NCBI GenBank assembly: GCA_023440965.1
Contig: JAEZRC010000003.1
Span: 186,001-250,000, forward strand
Origin: Bacillota bacterium
GTDB taxonomy: Bacteria > Bacillota > Clostridia > Oscillospirales > Ruminococcaceae
Length of the DNA: 64,000 nt
Direction: 5' to 3'
Numbering within the stretch: the stretch's first letter is position 1; each line of letters starts with the position of its first letter. Shown here one piece after another: positions 33,848-41,971 of the stretch. The notes beneath the pieces were generated by a model. It saw only the letters and a list, made by a program, of their open reading frames with translations, did not search any database and had not been told where the DNA came from. Both the position numbers and the translations under genes were made by a program.

Positions 33848-35056
33848 TTATTTTGTTATCTGAGCAACCATAGCATCAAGCTGCTGTTTAATTGTCTTTG
33901 AATAGTCTTTTGCTTCCATTGCTGTACCAAATGCTTCAGCAGGAGCCCAGTAGTTTCCGCTAACATTGTTCTGTGAATAAGCATACTTGCTCTGTTCAGC
34001 AAGAGCTGAAAGTGCAATGTCGGCCTTTACAGCGTCTGAAGAAGCTGCTTTGATATTTGAAGGACCAAGGCCTCTTTTTTCAAATCTTTCAACCTGAGCT
34101 TTTTCACTTGTTATGAATTCAGCAAGAGCCATTGCATCAGAAGGAGCCTTTGTTTCAGCATTAACGCCTACAACCTTACAACCAGCAAAGCTACTCATCT
34201 GAACATCCTTGTCACCAAGTTTGAATGTTGGAAGCTTTGTTGCTGCATAGTTATCGCCAAGTATAGCCTTGATGTCTTTTGCATTCCAAGCACCTGTAAC
34301 AGCAGCAACGATTTTCTTACCGAAACCACCCTTAATAACATCGTCGTCACCTGTCATAAAGCCTTTAGAAGCTGTGATTTTCTTAATTGCTTCACCAGTA
34401 AGAACGCCGTTTTCATTGTTGAAGTCACAAATTTGCTTACCGTCTTTTGTAAGTTCAAGCTTTCCGCCTGCACCAAGGAAGAATGAAGCAATATACCAAC
34501 CGTTTGATACATCCATTACAACCTTCTTATCCTTTGAAGATGCTACTTCAAGCATTTTTTCGAATGATTTAGCATCATCAGCTGAGATAACACTCTTGTC
34601 ATAGTATAGGAAATATCCATTGTCAGCTGTCATTGGATAACCATAAAGCACACCGTCCTTTGAAGCTGCATCGATTGATGAAGGTGCGTTTGCGCTAACG
34701 ATTTCATCTTTGTTCTTTGTGATTTCGTAAAGTGCACCAGCTTTAACAAGATCATTCAACTGGTCATTAGCAAAAGCAAATACATCAGCTGCTGCTGCAG
34801 TATCTTCAAGAACCTTTGTCTTTGCATCAGCTTCACTTACTACACCAAGTTCGATTGTGTACTCTTTGTTAGGATTTGCTTTTTTGAAATCCTCAACAAG
34901 CTTGCCAAGAAGTTCTTGCTCTTCTTGAGCTCCCCAAACCTTCAAGGTAACTTTTTTCTTTTCACCAGTTGCCTTGCTGCTATCATCTCCAGAACCACAT
35001 GCTACCAATGAAGCACACATAAGTACTGAAAGACATAGGGCTAAAAATTTCTTCAT
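33848..35056 (-). CDS. Maltodextrin-binding lipoprotein of the ABC importer
   Basis: A 402-residue solute-binding protein. The signal peptide ends in lipobox LVAC with Cys20 as the lipidated residue, followed by a Gly/Ser/Asp linker. The mature part begins KVTLKVWGAQEEQELLGKL and is homologous in pattern to MalE/GanO proteins. Maltodextrin is inferred from the flanking MalFG, amylase and MalQ genes. It lies 57 bases downstream of the regulator gene; a 7-bp inverted repeat occupies the gap. Confidence 0.9.
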   Translation of the reverse strand: MKKFLALCLSVLMCASLVACGSGDDSSKATGEKKKVTLKVWGAQEEQELLGKLVEDFKKANPNKEYTIELGVVSEADAKTKVLEDTAAAADVFAFANDQLNDLVKAGALYEITKNKDEIVSANAPSSIDAASKDGVLYGYPMTADNGYFLYYDKSVISADDAKSFEKMLEVASSKDKKVVMDVSNGWYIASFFLGAGGKLELTKDGKQICDFNNENGVLTGEAIKKITASKGFMTGDDDVIKGGFGKKIVAAVTGAWNAKDIKAILGDNYAATKLPTFKLGDKDVQMSSFAGCKVVGVNAETKAPSDAMALAEFITSEKAQVERFEKRGLGPSNIKAASSDAVKADIALSALAEQSKYAYSQNNVSGNYWAPAEAFGTAMEAKDYSKTIKQQLDAMVAQITK

Positions 35057-35085
35057 AAAAATTCTCCTTAGAATATATTTATTAT

Positions 35086-35101
35086 CATATCAACTGATAT
35101 G
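35086..35101. promoter_or_regulatory. Inverted repeat upstream of the maltodextrin-binding gene
   Basis: CATATCA (35086-35092) and TGATATG (35095-35101), perfect arms with a 2-base spacer. It does not resemble the LacI operator at 36142-36161; it could be a small mRNA hairpin or a second operator. Confidence 0.35.
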
Positions 35102-35113
35102 CATAATACTAAA

Positions 35114-36124
35114 TTATATCTCTCTTACTGAGCTACCTTCTAAAAGGAAAGCATTTAATATTATATGTTTTCCCTGTTTGCCTTCCGCTATACTATCAAT
35201 AATAAGCTGAATGCTTTTTTGTGCTATTTTTTCTTCCGGCTGTTTAATGGTTGTAATTGTCGGGTTATAATATCTTCCAAGCTCAATTCCATCGAAACCA
35301 AGAAGTGAAATGTCCTCAGGAATTCTATATCCACAATCTGTTATAGCTTTTGCTGCGCCAATAGCCATTATATCTGACATCGCAAAAATTGCTGTCACAT
35401 TTTCTAATATTTCTTTTTTATTCATGACGCCCTCATATGCAGATTCTAAAAGAAAGCTTGAATTTATAAAATAATCATTTGAAAACTCAAGAGAATTTTC
35501 TTTTATGCCATCAAGAACACCTTTGAATCGCAATCCGATACTATCCATTTTATCTGGCTTTGAGCTTATTACTGCTATTTTTTTATGTCCCTTTGATGTA
35601 AGATAGTCAATAGCCAGCTTTCCTGCTTTGACATCGTCTATGGCTACACTTGAAACAAGCTTTACATCAATATTACTAGCATCAACTGTTGAATATATAC
35701 ACGGAATTTTTAAGTTCTTAATTTCGCCATGATTATCGCAGGCATTACCACCGAGAAAAACAATTCCTTCAATTTTCTTTTCTTTTAGAAGCTGCTTTGC
35801 TATCACAAACTCATTTTCTTGTTCATCAATATACTCAAAAATAAAGTTAAAGTCAGTTTTATTCACAAAACTATACATCTTTTCAATAATGCTATTTAAA
35901 AATGCACTTTTTTTACCTCTAACAACGACAGCAATGGTTTTTGTAGTTCTCTGTTTTAAAATCCTTGCGTTGTTATTTTGTGAATAATTGTATTGCTTTA
36001 TTACTTCAAGAACTTTTAATTTAGTTTCTAATTTAACATCAGGTTTATCGTTCAAGACGCGTGAAACAGTGCTGACACCGACACCAGCAATTTTTGCAAT
36101 ATCTTTTATAGTATATATCTTCAA
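35114..36124 (-). CDS. LacI-family regulator of the starch regulon (MalR-like)
   Basis: A 336-residue repressor-type regulator. The N-terminal helix-turn-helix YTIKDIAKIAGVGVSTVSRVLND is canonical, with the hinge helix following at about 50-60, then a sugar-binding-protein-like effector domain ending RPGG-type replaced by EGSSVREI. It heads the maltodextrin genes. A perfect 20-bp palindrome lies 18 bases upstream of its start, so it likely represses itself and the operon until a maltodextrin or related sugar binds. The effector is inferred. Confidence 0.9.
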   Translation of the reverse strand: MKIYTIKDIAKIAGVGVSTVSRVLNDKPDVKLETKLKVLEVIKQYNYSQNNNARILKQRTTKTIAVVVRGKKSAFLNSIIEKMYSFVNKTDFNFIFEYIDEQENEFVIAKQLLKEKKIEGIVFLGGNACDNHGEIKNLKIPCIYSTVDASNIDVKLVSSVAIDDVKAGKLAIDYLTSKGHKKIAVISSKPDKMDSIGLRFKGVLDGIKENSLEFSNDYFINSSFLLESAYEGVMNKKEILENVTAIFAMSDIMAIGAAKAITDCGYRIPEDISLLGFDGIELGRYYNPTITTIKQPEEKIAQKSIQLIIDSIAEGKQGKHIILNAFLLEGSSVREI

Positions 36125-36141
36125 CTTTATCCCGCCTTTTA

Positions 36142-36161
36142 AAACGTTACCGGTAACGTTT
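36142..36161. promoter_or_regulatory. Perfect 20-bp LacI-family operator
   Basis: AAACGTTACCGGTAACGTTT is a perfect palindrome with the CG-centred core usual for LacI/MalR operators, placed just before the regulator gene. AACGTTTTCG at 36207-36216 looks like an imperfect second site. Confidence 0.85.
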
Positions 36162-36228
36162 CCGAAGTTATAATGATAGTTTACAACATTACATTTATTT
36201 TGTCAACGTTTTCGTGGACAATTATCCC

Positions 36229-36307
36229 AAAAAACAAGCGATTTTTAGATATTTGTATATTTATATAAAAATATCGTTATTTTTATATCTAAAAACGCTT
36301 GTTTTTT
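36229..36307. terminator. Long AT-rich inverted repeat in the 316-base gap before the DUF6512 gene
   Basis: AAAAAACAAGCG at about 36229-36240 pairs with CGCTTGTTTTTT (36296-36307), extended by TTTTTAGATAT/ATATCTAAAAA with one bulged base; an alternative inner hairpin ATATAAAAATA/TATTTTTATAT also exists. T runs face both ways, so it can end transcription from the gene at 36441. The rest of 36125-36440 holds the operator, the regulator promoter region and AT-rich sequence with no gene. Confidence 0.65.
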
Positions 36308-36440
36308 GTTGAAAATCAATAAAATAATAGTAAAGTGTAATATAATATCCAATTATAGATTACTTTTTAGTCGTATTATATTAAACTTATAATTATTAAT
36401 TTTATTGGTTGTTAGATTTTATTATTTGTCACATTTAATT

Positions 36441-36980
36441 CTATATACCATACTTTTTTGATAAAGAATCATAAAACAGTGGAATTTCCGGCGTTAACAA
36501 CGTAAAAACAGCAAAGACAACAATAACTAATATAATTAAAGTATTACCAAGCCAAGAGGGCAATCCTTTTGAATGTTTATAAAAATGCAATCCAAGAAGT
36601 TGCCCGAATATTATGCTCAACAATGTATCAAGAATATCGAGTGCGAGACTTTCTATCCCGAATGCCTGTGTATATGTATAGAAAAACGCCATCATAAATA
36701 ACATTGATGACAATAAAGAAACAAGGCAACCCGTTATCCATCTGCGATTATCGATTGCAAGCTTCTTTCCATCAATTGTATAAATGACCACCCACCACAG
36801 AATTATCGGAATTATCAATAACTTTAGATGCTCCCACACACTTTCGTTCACTGGGAAGAAAAATCCTAAAAGCCTGACCTCACCCGACCAGTCATAAACA
36901 AAATGTAATATGGCAGCTAAAAAGAAAATTGCTGCTATTCCAAAAAGGAATATAGTTCTCATAAAAATACTTTTACTCAT
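36441..36980 (-). CDS. DUF6512 family membrane protein
   Basis: A 179-residue membrane protein with about five hydrophobic helices. The stretch HFVYDWSGEVRLLGFFFP followed by NESVWEHLKLLIIP is characteristic of the DUF6512 family, whose function is unknown. I start at ATG 36980, with GAGGTGA about 7 bases upstream, rather than at the in-frame start 18 bases earlier. The ribosome site falls in a hairpin with the end of the PHP gene's intergenic space. Confidence 0.75.
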   Translation of the reverse strand: MSKSIFMRTIFLFGIAAIFFLAAILHFVYDWSGEVRLLGFFFPVNESVWEHLKLLIIPIILWWVVIYTIDGKKLAIDNRRWITGCLVSLLSSMLFMMAFFYTYTQAFGIESLALDILDTLLSIIFGQLLGLHFYKHSKGLPSWLGNTLIILVIVVFAVFTLLTPEIPLFYDSLSKKYGI

Positions 36981-36986
36981 AAAAAT

Positions 36987-37015
36987 CACCTCACACAATA
37001 AATATGTGCGAGGTG
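36987..37015 (-). promoter_or_regulatory. Hairpin covering the DUF6512 ribosome site
   Basis: CACCTCACACA (36987-36997) and TGTGCGAGGTG (37005-37015) form an 11-base stem with one mismatch, loop ATAAATA. On the minus strand one arm contains GAGGTG, the ribosome site, so translation may be held down. Confidence 0.5.
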
Positions 37016-37021
37016 ATTAAT

Positions 37022-37843
37022 TTATTTATAAGACAAAATTCTTTTTATGTTATTATTATCTGTTCTACAATACCCTATTGGGTGAGGGCTTTTTGAAAAT
37101 TGGCCATGAAAATCCGAACCGCCTGTTATAATTAAGTCGTACTTTTTTGCAAGCTCCGACAGTATAGCTCTTGTTTTTTCGAAGTTTCTCGGATGAAAAA
37201 TTTCAACGCCTTTTATAAGATTTTTTTCAGCAAGTTCCTGTGCAAGCTCAAGTGAGTCATATTCCTCAGGATGAGCAAGAACTGGGATTCCACCGCAATC
37301 GCTGATTATTCTGACCATTTCCCTTACATCACGGTAATCGGTTTTTACATAACAGCTACCCTTTGATGACATCAGCTGTGACATCATTTCACCACAGATT
37401 ACATTTGTATACCCCTTATCAGCAAGTGCCTGCATAATATGACACTCGTATATTGATTGACTTTCGCCGACAAATCTTAATACATCTTCAACTTCAATAT
37501 CATAAAGCTTTATGATATTATCAATTATCTGAAGCTTCTGCTTTCTGCGACTTTCAAGTGTTTTATCAAGAGTCTTCTGCAAGGTATTAATATCCTTTGG
37601 CATATAGCAAAGCATATGTGCCGAGCGTCCTCTCTCCTTATCAAGACATGAGCATTCAACACCAGAAATAATGTTTACATTATACTTCTTGCCATATTCC
37701 TTAGCTAATTCAACGCCTTTTAGGGTATCGTGATCTGTGAGTGAAATATACTCAAGCCCTGCATTTTTTGCGTATCTTATTATGCTTTCTATATCTGTTG
37801 AACCATCAGAAAATCTGCTATGACAATGTAAATCACCAATCAT
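37022..37843 (-). CDS. PHP-domain phosphoesterase
   Basis: A 273-residue protein of the PHP (polymerase and histidinol phosphatase) family, YciV/RNase AM-like. Metal ligands appear in the usual order: GDLHCHSRFSDGS, ISLTDHDTLKGV, GVECSC, LAHPEEY and TGGSDFHG. Relatives act on 3',5'-nucleoside bisphosphates or short RNAs; the substrate here is not fixed by sequence. It is 11 bases downstream of nudC, suggesting cotranscription. GGGG precedes the ATG. Confidence 0.87.
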   Translation of the reverse strand: MIGDLHCHSRFSDGSTDIESIIRYAKNAGLEYISLTDHDTLKGVELAKEYGKKYNVNIISGVECSCLDKERGRSAHMLCYMPKDINTLQKTLDKTLESRRKQKLQIIDNIIKLYDIEVEDVLRFVGESQSIYECHIMQALADKGYTNVICGEMMSQLMSSKGSCYVKTDYRDVREMVRIISDCGGIPVLAHPEEYDSLELAQELAEKNLIKGVEIFHPRNFEKTRAILSELAKKYDLIITGGSDFHGQFSKSPHPIGYCRTDNNNIKRILSYK

Positions 37844-37854
37844 TGAGTTCCCCT

Positions 37855-38676
37855 TTATCTATTTTCCTTGAATATACATATCATGTCATTTGTAAGGCTC
37901 ATATTATTGTATTTTACATCAATATCCTCACGTTTAACCCAGCAAGCCTCAGATAATTCATTCTCATCAAGTGTAATTGTTGGATCACCGTCAAGCTCCG
38001 CGGTAAGTCCAATAAGGAATGATCCGGTAATCCCCCAAGGCTGAGTTTTATAGTATCTTATATTCTTGATTTTAAGACCTACTTCTTCCATTACCTCACG
38101 CCTTGCAGTATCCTCAGCACTTTCACCAACTTCAACAAATCCCGCTACCAAAGCATAATTTGTATATTCACGTCCATTGTATTTTGTCATAAGGAGCTTA
38201 TCTCCGTCAGAAACACTTACAATAACAGCGGGTGAGATTTTTGGGTAAACCATATTTCCACAATTACTACACACAAGAACTCTATCCTTATCATCGTGAG
38301 AAAGAGTATTCCCACAACGCCCACAGAACTGATTATCCCTGTACCAGCAATAAAGATGGTACCCGCAGAATCCCGCAAAAGCAAGATGCCTCGGTGTAAC
38401 AGTCCTTAATTTATTTATATTATAATATTTATCTTCAAAGCCCTGAAGTTTATCATTTAACATTGCAAGATAGAATTCATCTTCTCCCATTGAAAAAAGA
38501 TAAATAAAATCACAACTGCAATTCTGTACATCCTTATATCTTAAAAAAGAAATCTCATTTCCCTCAATATTACAAATAATTTCATTATAATTATAAAATA
38601 AAATAATGCTTTCTTCTTCTGGCTTCTTTGAATAATATTCAATATGATATTTTATGTTGTCTAAATTATGAATCAT
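37855..38676 (-). CDS. nudC: NAD(H) pyrophosphatase / RNA NAD-decapping Nudix hydrolase
   Basis: Splits NADH or NAD to NMN(H) and AMP and can remove NAD caps from RNA. The 273-residue protein has a zinc ribbon (Cys118, 121, 136, 139 in CGRCGN and CSNCGN), the Nudix box GFVEVGESAEDTARREVMEEVG (179-200) and the family mark TQPWGITGS. AGGAGA precedes ATG 38676. It is in a minus-strand run with nadA and the PHP gene, so this stretch has an NAD flavour. Confidence 0.93.
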   Translation of the reverse strand: MIHNLDNIKYHIEYYSKKPEEESIILFYNYNEIICNIEGNEISFLRYKDVQNCSCDFIYLFSMGEDEFYLAMLNDKLQGFEDKYYNINKLRTVTPRHLAFAGFCGYHLYCWYRDNQFCGRCGNTLSHDDKDRVLVCSNCGNMVYPKISPAVIVSVSDGDKLLMTKYNGREYTNYALVAGFVEVGESAEDTARREVMEEVGLKIKNIRYYKTQPWGITGSFLIGLTAELDGDPTITLDENELSEACWVKREDIDVKYNNMSLTNDMICIFKENR

Positions 38677-38721
38677 AGCCGTTCTCCTGTTTTTTTTAAT
38701 AATTATACATCAAATAACAAA

Positions 38722-38751
38722 GAAAAACAATTTCTAATGAAATTGTTTTTC
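38722..38751 (-). terminator. Terminator overlapping the end of the SGNH hydrolase gene
   Basis: GAAAAACAATTT (38722-38733) and AAATTGTTTTTC (38740-38751) form a perfect 12-bp stem spanning the last codons; the exit arm ends in five Ts on the minus strand. Confidence 0.65.
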
Positions 38752-39366
38752 TTCTATACTTATTATATACTCTGCAACTTTTCTGCCAAGATTATAATGG
38801 CCTATTTCATCAAGATGTTCATTATCAATATCACTTGCAACAGAAACTTCAGACGCATCAATAAATCCGCAACCACTTTGTTTTGCCAGAATATTATATT
38901 TATCAGACAGTTGCTTACAGGTTTTAATTGATTTGCTGTCAAATTCCTTATCATAACCGTCAGTTCCGATTTTTTCACCAAGATGTATTGGAGAAATTAT
39001 TAAGATATGAGCATCTGTATTATTTTTTACGGCAATAATAATTTCCTCCAAGCCTGAAGCTATTTGCTCAGCAGACGCATTATTAGCCGTTTTACAATCA
39101 TTTGTTCCAAGCATAATCACAACATAATCAAGCGGTGTATGTGACAACACACTCGGAACTATATAGTCTATCCCGTTTTTAAAAGGTCGTGTTTTATCAT
39201 CAAAAACCGTTGTGCGCCCAGGGCAGCCCTCTTCGATAATGTGATAATTAACACCAAGAATACTCTGTAAAACACCAGGATAACGTATTGAAAAATCATA
39301 TCTGCCTGTTCCGTCAGGCTTGAGTCCATAAGTATTTGAATCGCCAAAGCATAGAATATTCTTCAT
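38734..39366 (-). CDS. SGNH/GDSL-family hydrolase
   Basis: A 210-residue esterase-type hydrolase. The four blocks are visible: nucleophile Ser in ILCFGDSNTYGLKP, the glycine in GCPGRTT, Asn in MLGTNDCK and the His/Asp pair near the end in NEHLDEIGH. The opening resembles arylesterase TesA-like cytosolic members; no signal peptide is present. The start is ATG 39366 with AGAGG upstream, not the longer frame from 39393. It is 13 bases downstream of nadA. Confidence 0.87.
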   Translation of the reverse strand: MKNILCFGDSNTYGLKPDGTGRYDFSIRYPGVLQSILGVNYHIIEEGCPGRTTVFDDKTRPFKNGIDYIVPSVLSHTPLDYVVIMLGTNDCKTANNASAEQIASGLEEIIIAVKNNTDAHILIISPIHLGEKIGTDGYDKEFDSKSIKTCKQLSDKYNILAKQSGCGFIDASEVSVASDIDNEHLDEIGHYNLGRKVAEYIISIEEKQFH

Positions 39367-39379
39367 GTATACCTCTTTT

Positions 39380-40291
39380 CTATCCAAGCTCAATCATTTT
39401 GTCTATACACTTTCTGGCTGAAATTATTGTCTGAGCATCCAGTTCAATGATTTCCCCGCCGTTTCCATTTACACAGTTTAAAACATCAATAAGAGAGGTC
39501 GATTTCATATTAGGACAAATAAGCTTCTTGGAAAGGAAGTAGAATTTTTTATCAGGGCATAAATATTGCAGATGCTCTGCTATGCTAATTTCTGTTCCTA
39601 TTATGAATTCTTTATTATCTGAATTCTGTGCATACTCCATTATTGCTGAAGTCGAGCCAACAAAATCAGCCTTTTTCACTACATCAGGAATACACTCAGG
39701 GTGCACAAGCATTAAAGCTTCTGGATATAATGTTTTTGCTTTTGCAACATCATTGACAGTCACACAAGCATGAATCGGGCAACCGCCCTGTAACAGCTTT
39801 ATATTCTTATTTGGCAACTGTTCTGCTACGTAAGCACCAAGATTACAGTCAGGAATAAATAAAATATTGTTATTTTCAATTCTGTCAACTATTTTCACCG
39901 CTGATGAGGAAGTAACACATACATCACAAATGGTTTTCAGTTCAGCAGTTGTGTTGATATATGCAACGACAGTATACTCAGGATTTTTCTGTTTTACTGC
40001 CTCAATAAGTTCCTTATCCATTTGTTCAGCCATAGGACAACCAGCAATAGGATTTGCTAGATAAACTGTTTTTTCTGGCGATAAAATCTTCACAGTTTCC
40101 GCCATAAAACGAACACCGCACATAATCACTGTTTTCTGTGGTGCTTTTTTAGCCATAACACTAAGCTGAAATGAATCACCCACAAAATCAGCAACTTCAA
40201 CAATTTCTCTTGCCTGATAACTATGTGCAAGAATACAAATGTCTTTTTCCTTTTTAAGTTTAATTATTTTATCCTGAATATCTCTTATCAT
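39380..40291 (-). CDS. nadA: Quinolinate synthase
   Basis: Condenses iminoaspartate with dihydroxyacetone phosphate to quinolinate in NAD synthesis, using a 4Fe-4S cluster. The 303-residue protein has the cluster cysteines Cys85 (AGCPM), Cys171 (GGCPIHACV) and Cys259 (LICPNMK), aligned with those of thermophilic NadA, and the opening ILAHSYQAREIVEVADFVGDS. The usual partners nadB and nadC are not adjacent. GGAGAAAATT precedes ATG 40291. Confidence 0.95.
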   Translation of the reverse strand: MIRDIQDKIIKLKKEKDICILAHSYQAREIVEVADFVGDSFQLSVMAKKAPQKTVIMCGVRFMAETVKILSPEKTVYLANPIAGCPMAEQMDKELIEAVKQKNPEYTVVAYINTTAELKTICDVCVTSSSAVKIVDRIENNNILFIPDCNLGAYVAEQLPNKNIKLLQGGCPIHACVTVNDVAKAKTLYPEALMLVHPECIPDVVKKADFVGSTSAIMEYAQNSDNKEFIIGTEISIAEHLQYLCPDKKFYFLSKKLICPNMKSTSLIDVLNCVNGNGGEIIELDAQTIISARKCIDKMIELG

Positions 40292-40316
40292 AATTTTCTC
40301 CTATATAAATTATATA

Positions 40317-40352
40317 AAAATTCTCCCCAACTGATAAATCGGGGAGAATTTT
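40317..40352. terminator. Bidirectional terminator between metY and nadA
   Basis: AAAATTCTCCCC (40317-40328) pairs perfectly with GGGGAGAATTTT (40341-40352). The minus-strand exit has five Ts, ending metY. Confidence 0.9.
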
Positions 40353-40358
40353 GTGCTA

Positions 40359-41642
40359 CTATCCGTTGAGTGCCTGATTAAGATCAGCTATTATATCATC
40401 AATATGTTCTGTTCCTATAGAAAGTCTTACTGTATTCGGCTTAATGCCTTGTTCAAGAAGTTCACTTTCTGAAAGCTGTGAATGAGTTGTTGAAGCCGGA
40501 TGAATTACAAGGCTCTTTACATCAGCAACATTAGCAAGAAGTGAGAAAATCTCAAGTCTGTCTATGAAATCCTGTGCTTCCTTTGCTCCACCTTTAACAT
40601 TGAAAGTGAATATTGATGCTCCACCATTCGGGAAGTATTTTTTATACAACTCGTGGTGCGGATGGCTTTCAAGTAAAGGATGGCTAACACTTTCTACCTT
40701 TGGGTGATTAGCTAAGAAGTCAACTACCTTCAATGTATTCTCAACGTGACGTTCAACACGAAGTGATAAGGTTTCAAGCCCTTGAAGGAACAAAAATGCG
40801 TGAAGTGGTGCGATTGTTGCTCCTGTATCTCTAAGAAGTATTGCTCTTATTCTTACTATGAATGCTGCTGGTCCAACTGCTTTTGTAAAGCTTATTCCGT
40901 GGTAGCTTGGATTAGGTTCAACAAGTGATGGGAATTTCCCCGAAGCTTCCCAATCGAACTTTCCACTATCAACAATTACTCCACCGATAGCAGTTCCATG
41001 ACCGCCGATAAATTTTGTTGCTGAGTGAACAACAATATCAGCACCATATTCAAAAGGCCTTACAAGATAAGGTGTAGCAAATGTATTATCCACAACAAGT
41101 GGAATTTTATACTTATGTGCAATTTCTGAAACTGCCTCAATATTAATAAGTGTCGCATTCGGGTTGCCGATTGTTTCAATAAAAATCGCCTTTGTCTTGT
41201 CGTCTATTGCTTTTTCAAAAGCTCCTTCTTCGTCTGGATTTACAAATGTAGTAGTAATTCCGTATTCAGGGAGAGTATGTGCAAGAAGGTTGTATGTTCC
41301 ACCATAAATAGTCTGTGCTGAAACAATATTGTCACCAGCTTTTGCAAGATTTAAAAAAGTGTATGTTATTGCTGCTGCGCCTGATGCTACGCCCAAAGCT
41401 GCTACGCCACCCTCAAGAGCGGCAATTCTTTTTTCAAAAACATCCTGTGTTGAGTTTGTCAATCTTCCGTAGATATTACCTGCATCTGCAAGACCAAAGC
41501 GAGCTGCAGCGTGTGCTGAATTTTTAAAGACATATGATGTTGTCTGATATATCGGTACTGCTCTTGAATCTGATGCTGGATCAGCGCTTTCCTGTCCAAC
41601 GTGGAGCTGCAGGGTTTCAAATTTATATTTTCTGTTACTCAT
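40359..41642 (-). CDS. metY: O-acetylhomoserine (thiol)-lyase, MetY type
   Basis: A PLP enzyme making homocysteine from O-acetylhomoserine and sulfide. The 427-residue length and the opening FETLQLHVGQESADPASDSRAVPIYQTTSYVF are typical of MetY. The PLP lysine lies in VHSATKFIGGHGTAIGG, and the characteristic long insertion after GGVIVDSGKFDWE is present. It is a single-gene unit with its own promoter 170 bases upstream and a leader able to hide its ribosome site, suggesting methionine or sulfur control. Confidence 0.93.
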   Translation of the reverse strand: MSNRKYKFETLQLHVGQESADPASDSRAVPIYQTTSYVFKNSAHAAARFGLADAGNIYGRLTNSTQDVFEKRIAALEGGVAALGVASGAAAITYTFLNLAKAGDNIVSAQTIYGGTYNLLAHTLPEYGITTTFVNPDEEGAFEKAIDDKTKAIFIETIGNPNATLINIEAVSEIAHKYKIPLVVDNTFATPYLVRPFEYGADIVVHSATKFIGGHGTAIGGVIVDSGKFDWEASGKFPSLVEPNPSYHGISFTKAVGPAAFIVRIRAILLRDTGATIAPLHAFLFLQGLETLSLRVERHVENTLKVVDFLANHPKVESVSHPLLESHPHHELYKKYFPNGGASIFTFNVKGGAKEAQDFIDRLEIFSLLANVADVKSLVIHPASTTHSQLSESELLEQGIKPNTVRLSIGTEHIDDIIADLNQALNG

Positions 41643-41699
41643 TGTAAGTTACCTCTTTCATAATATTAATTAATTTTTAGTATTGTTGGTTACTTACAA
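41642..41699 (-). promoter_or_regulatory. Hairpin that can hide the metY ribosome site
   Basis: On the minus strand TTGTAAGTAACC (41699-41688) pairs with GGTAACTTACAA (41653-41642), 11 of 12 positions, spanning the ribosome site GAGG and the first base of the start codon. The remaining leader (41700-41806) has GCATTC/GAATGT complementarity but no consensus of a known SAM or T-box element. Confidence 0.55.
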
Positions 41700-41812
41700 T
41701 TGCACATTCGCCCGTTTCTGAAGTTGTGTCTTAACATTTTAAATACTATTGAATACAAGTGAATGCACCTCTTTCTTATTTGTTATTATTCCTATCTTTT
41801 TAGTATGAATTA

Positions 41813-41841
41813 ATTTTAACGCATAAATACTTCTTTGTCAA
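41813..41841 (-). promoter_or_regulatory. Promoter of metY
   Basis: Minus strand: TTGACA (41841-41836), 17-base spacer, TAAAAT (41818-41813). It gives a leader of about 165 bases. Confidence 0.78.
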
Positions 41842-41971
41842 GTGATTTATAAAAATTACGTATGCACAAATAATTTTCATAATAATTATATAATTAAATA
41901 GTAAAATTCACTTTATTTATAGTTTAATTTGCTATATAATAAATATAGAATATTTTTAAGTGAGGGATATT

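Noticed and set aside
41643..41813. SAM-I riboswitch or T-box ahead of metY
   Set aside because: No GGAGGGA...GGCCC or TGGNACCGCG consensus; only the ribosome-site hairpin can be supported.
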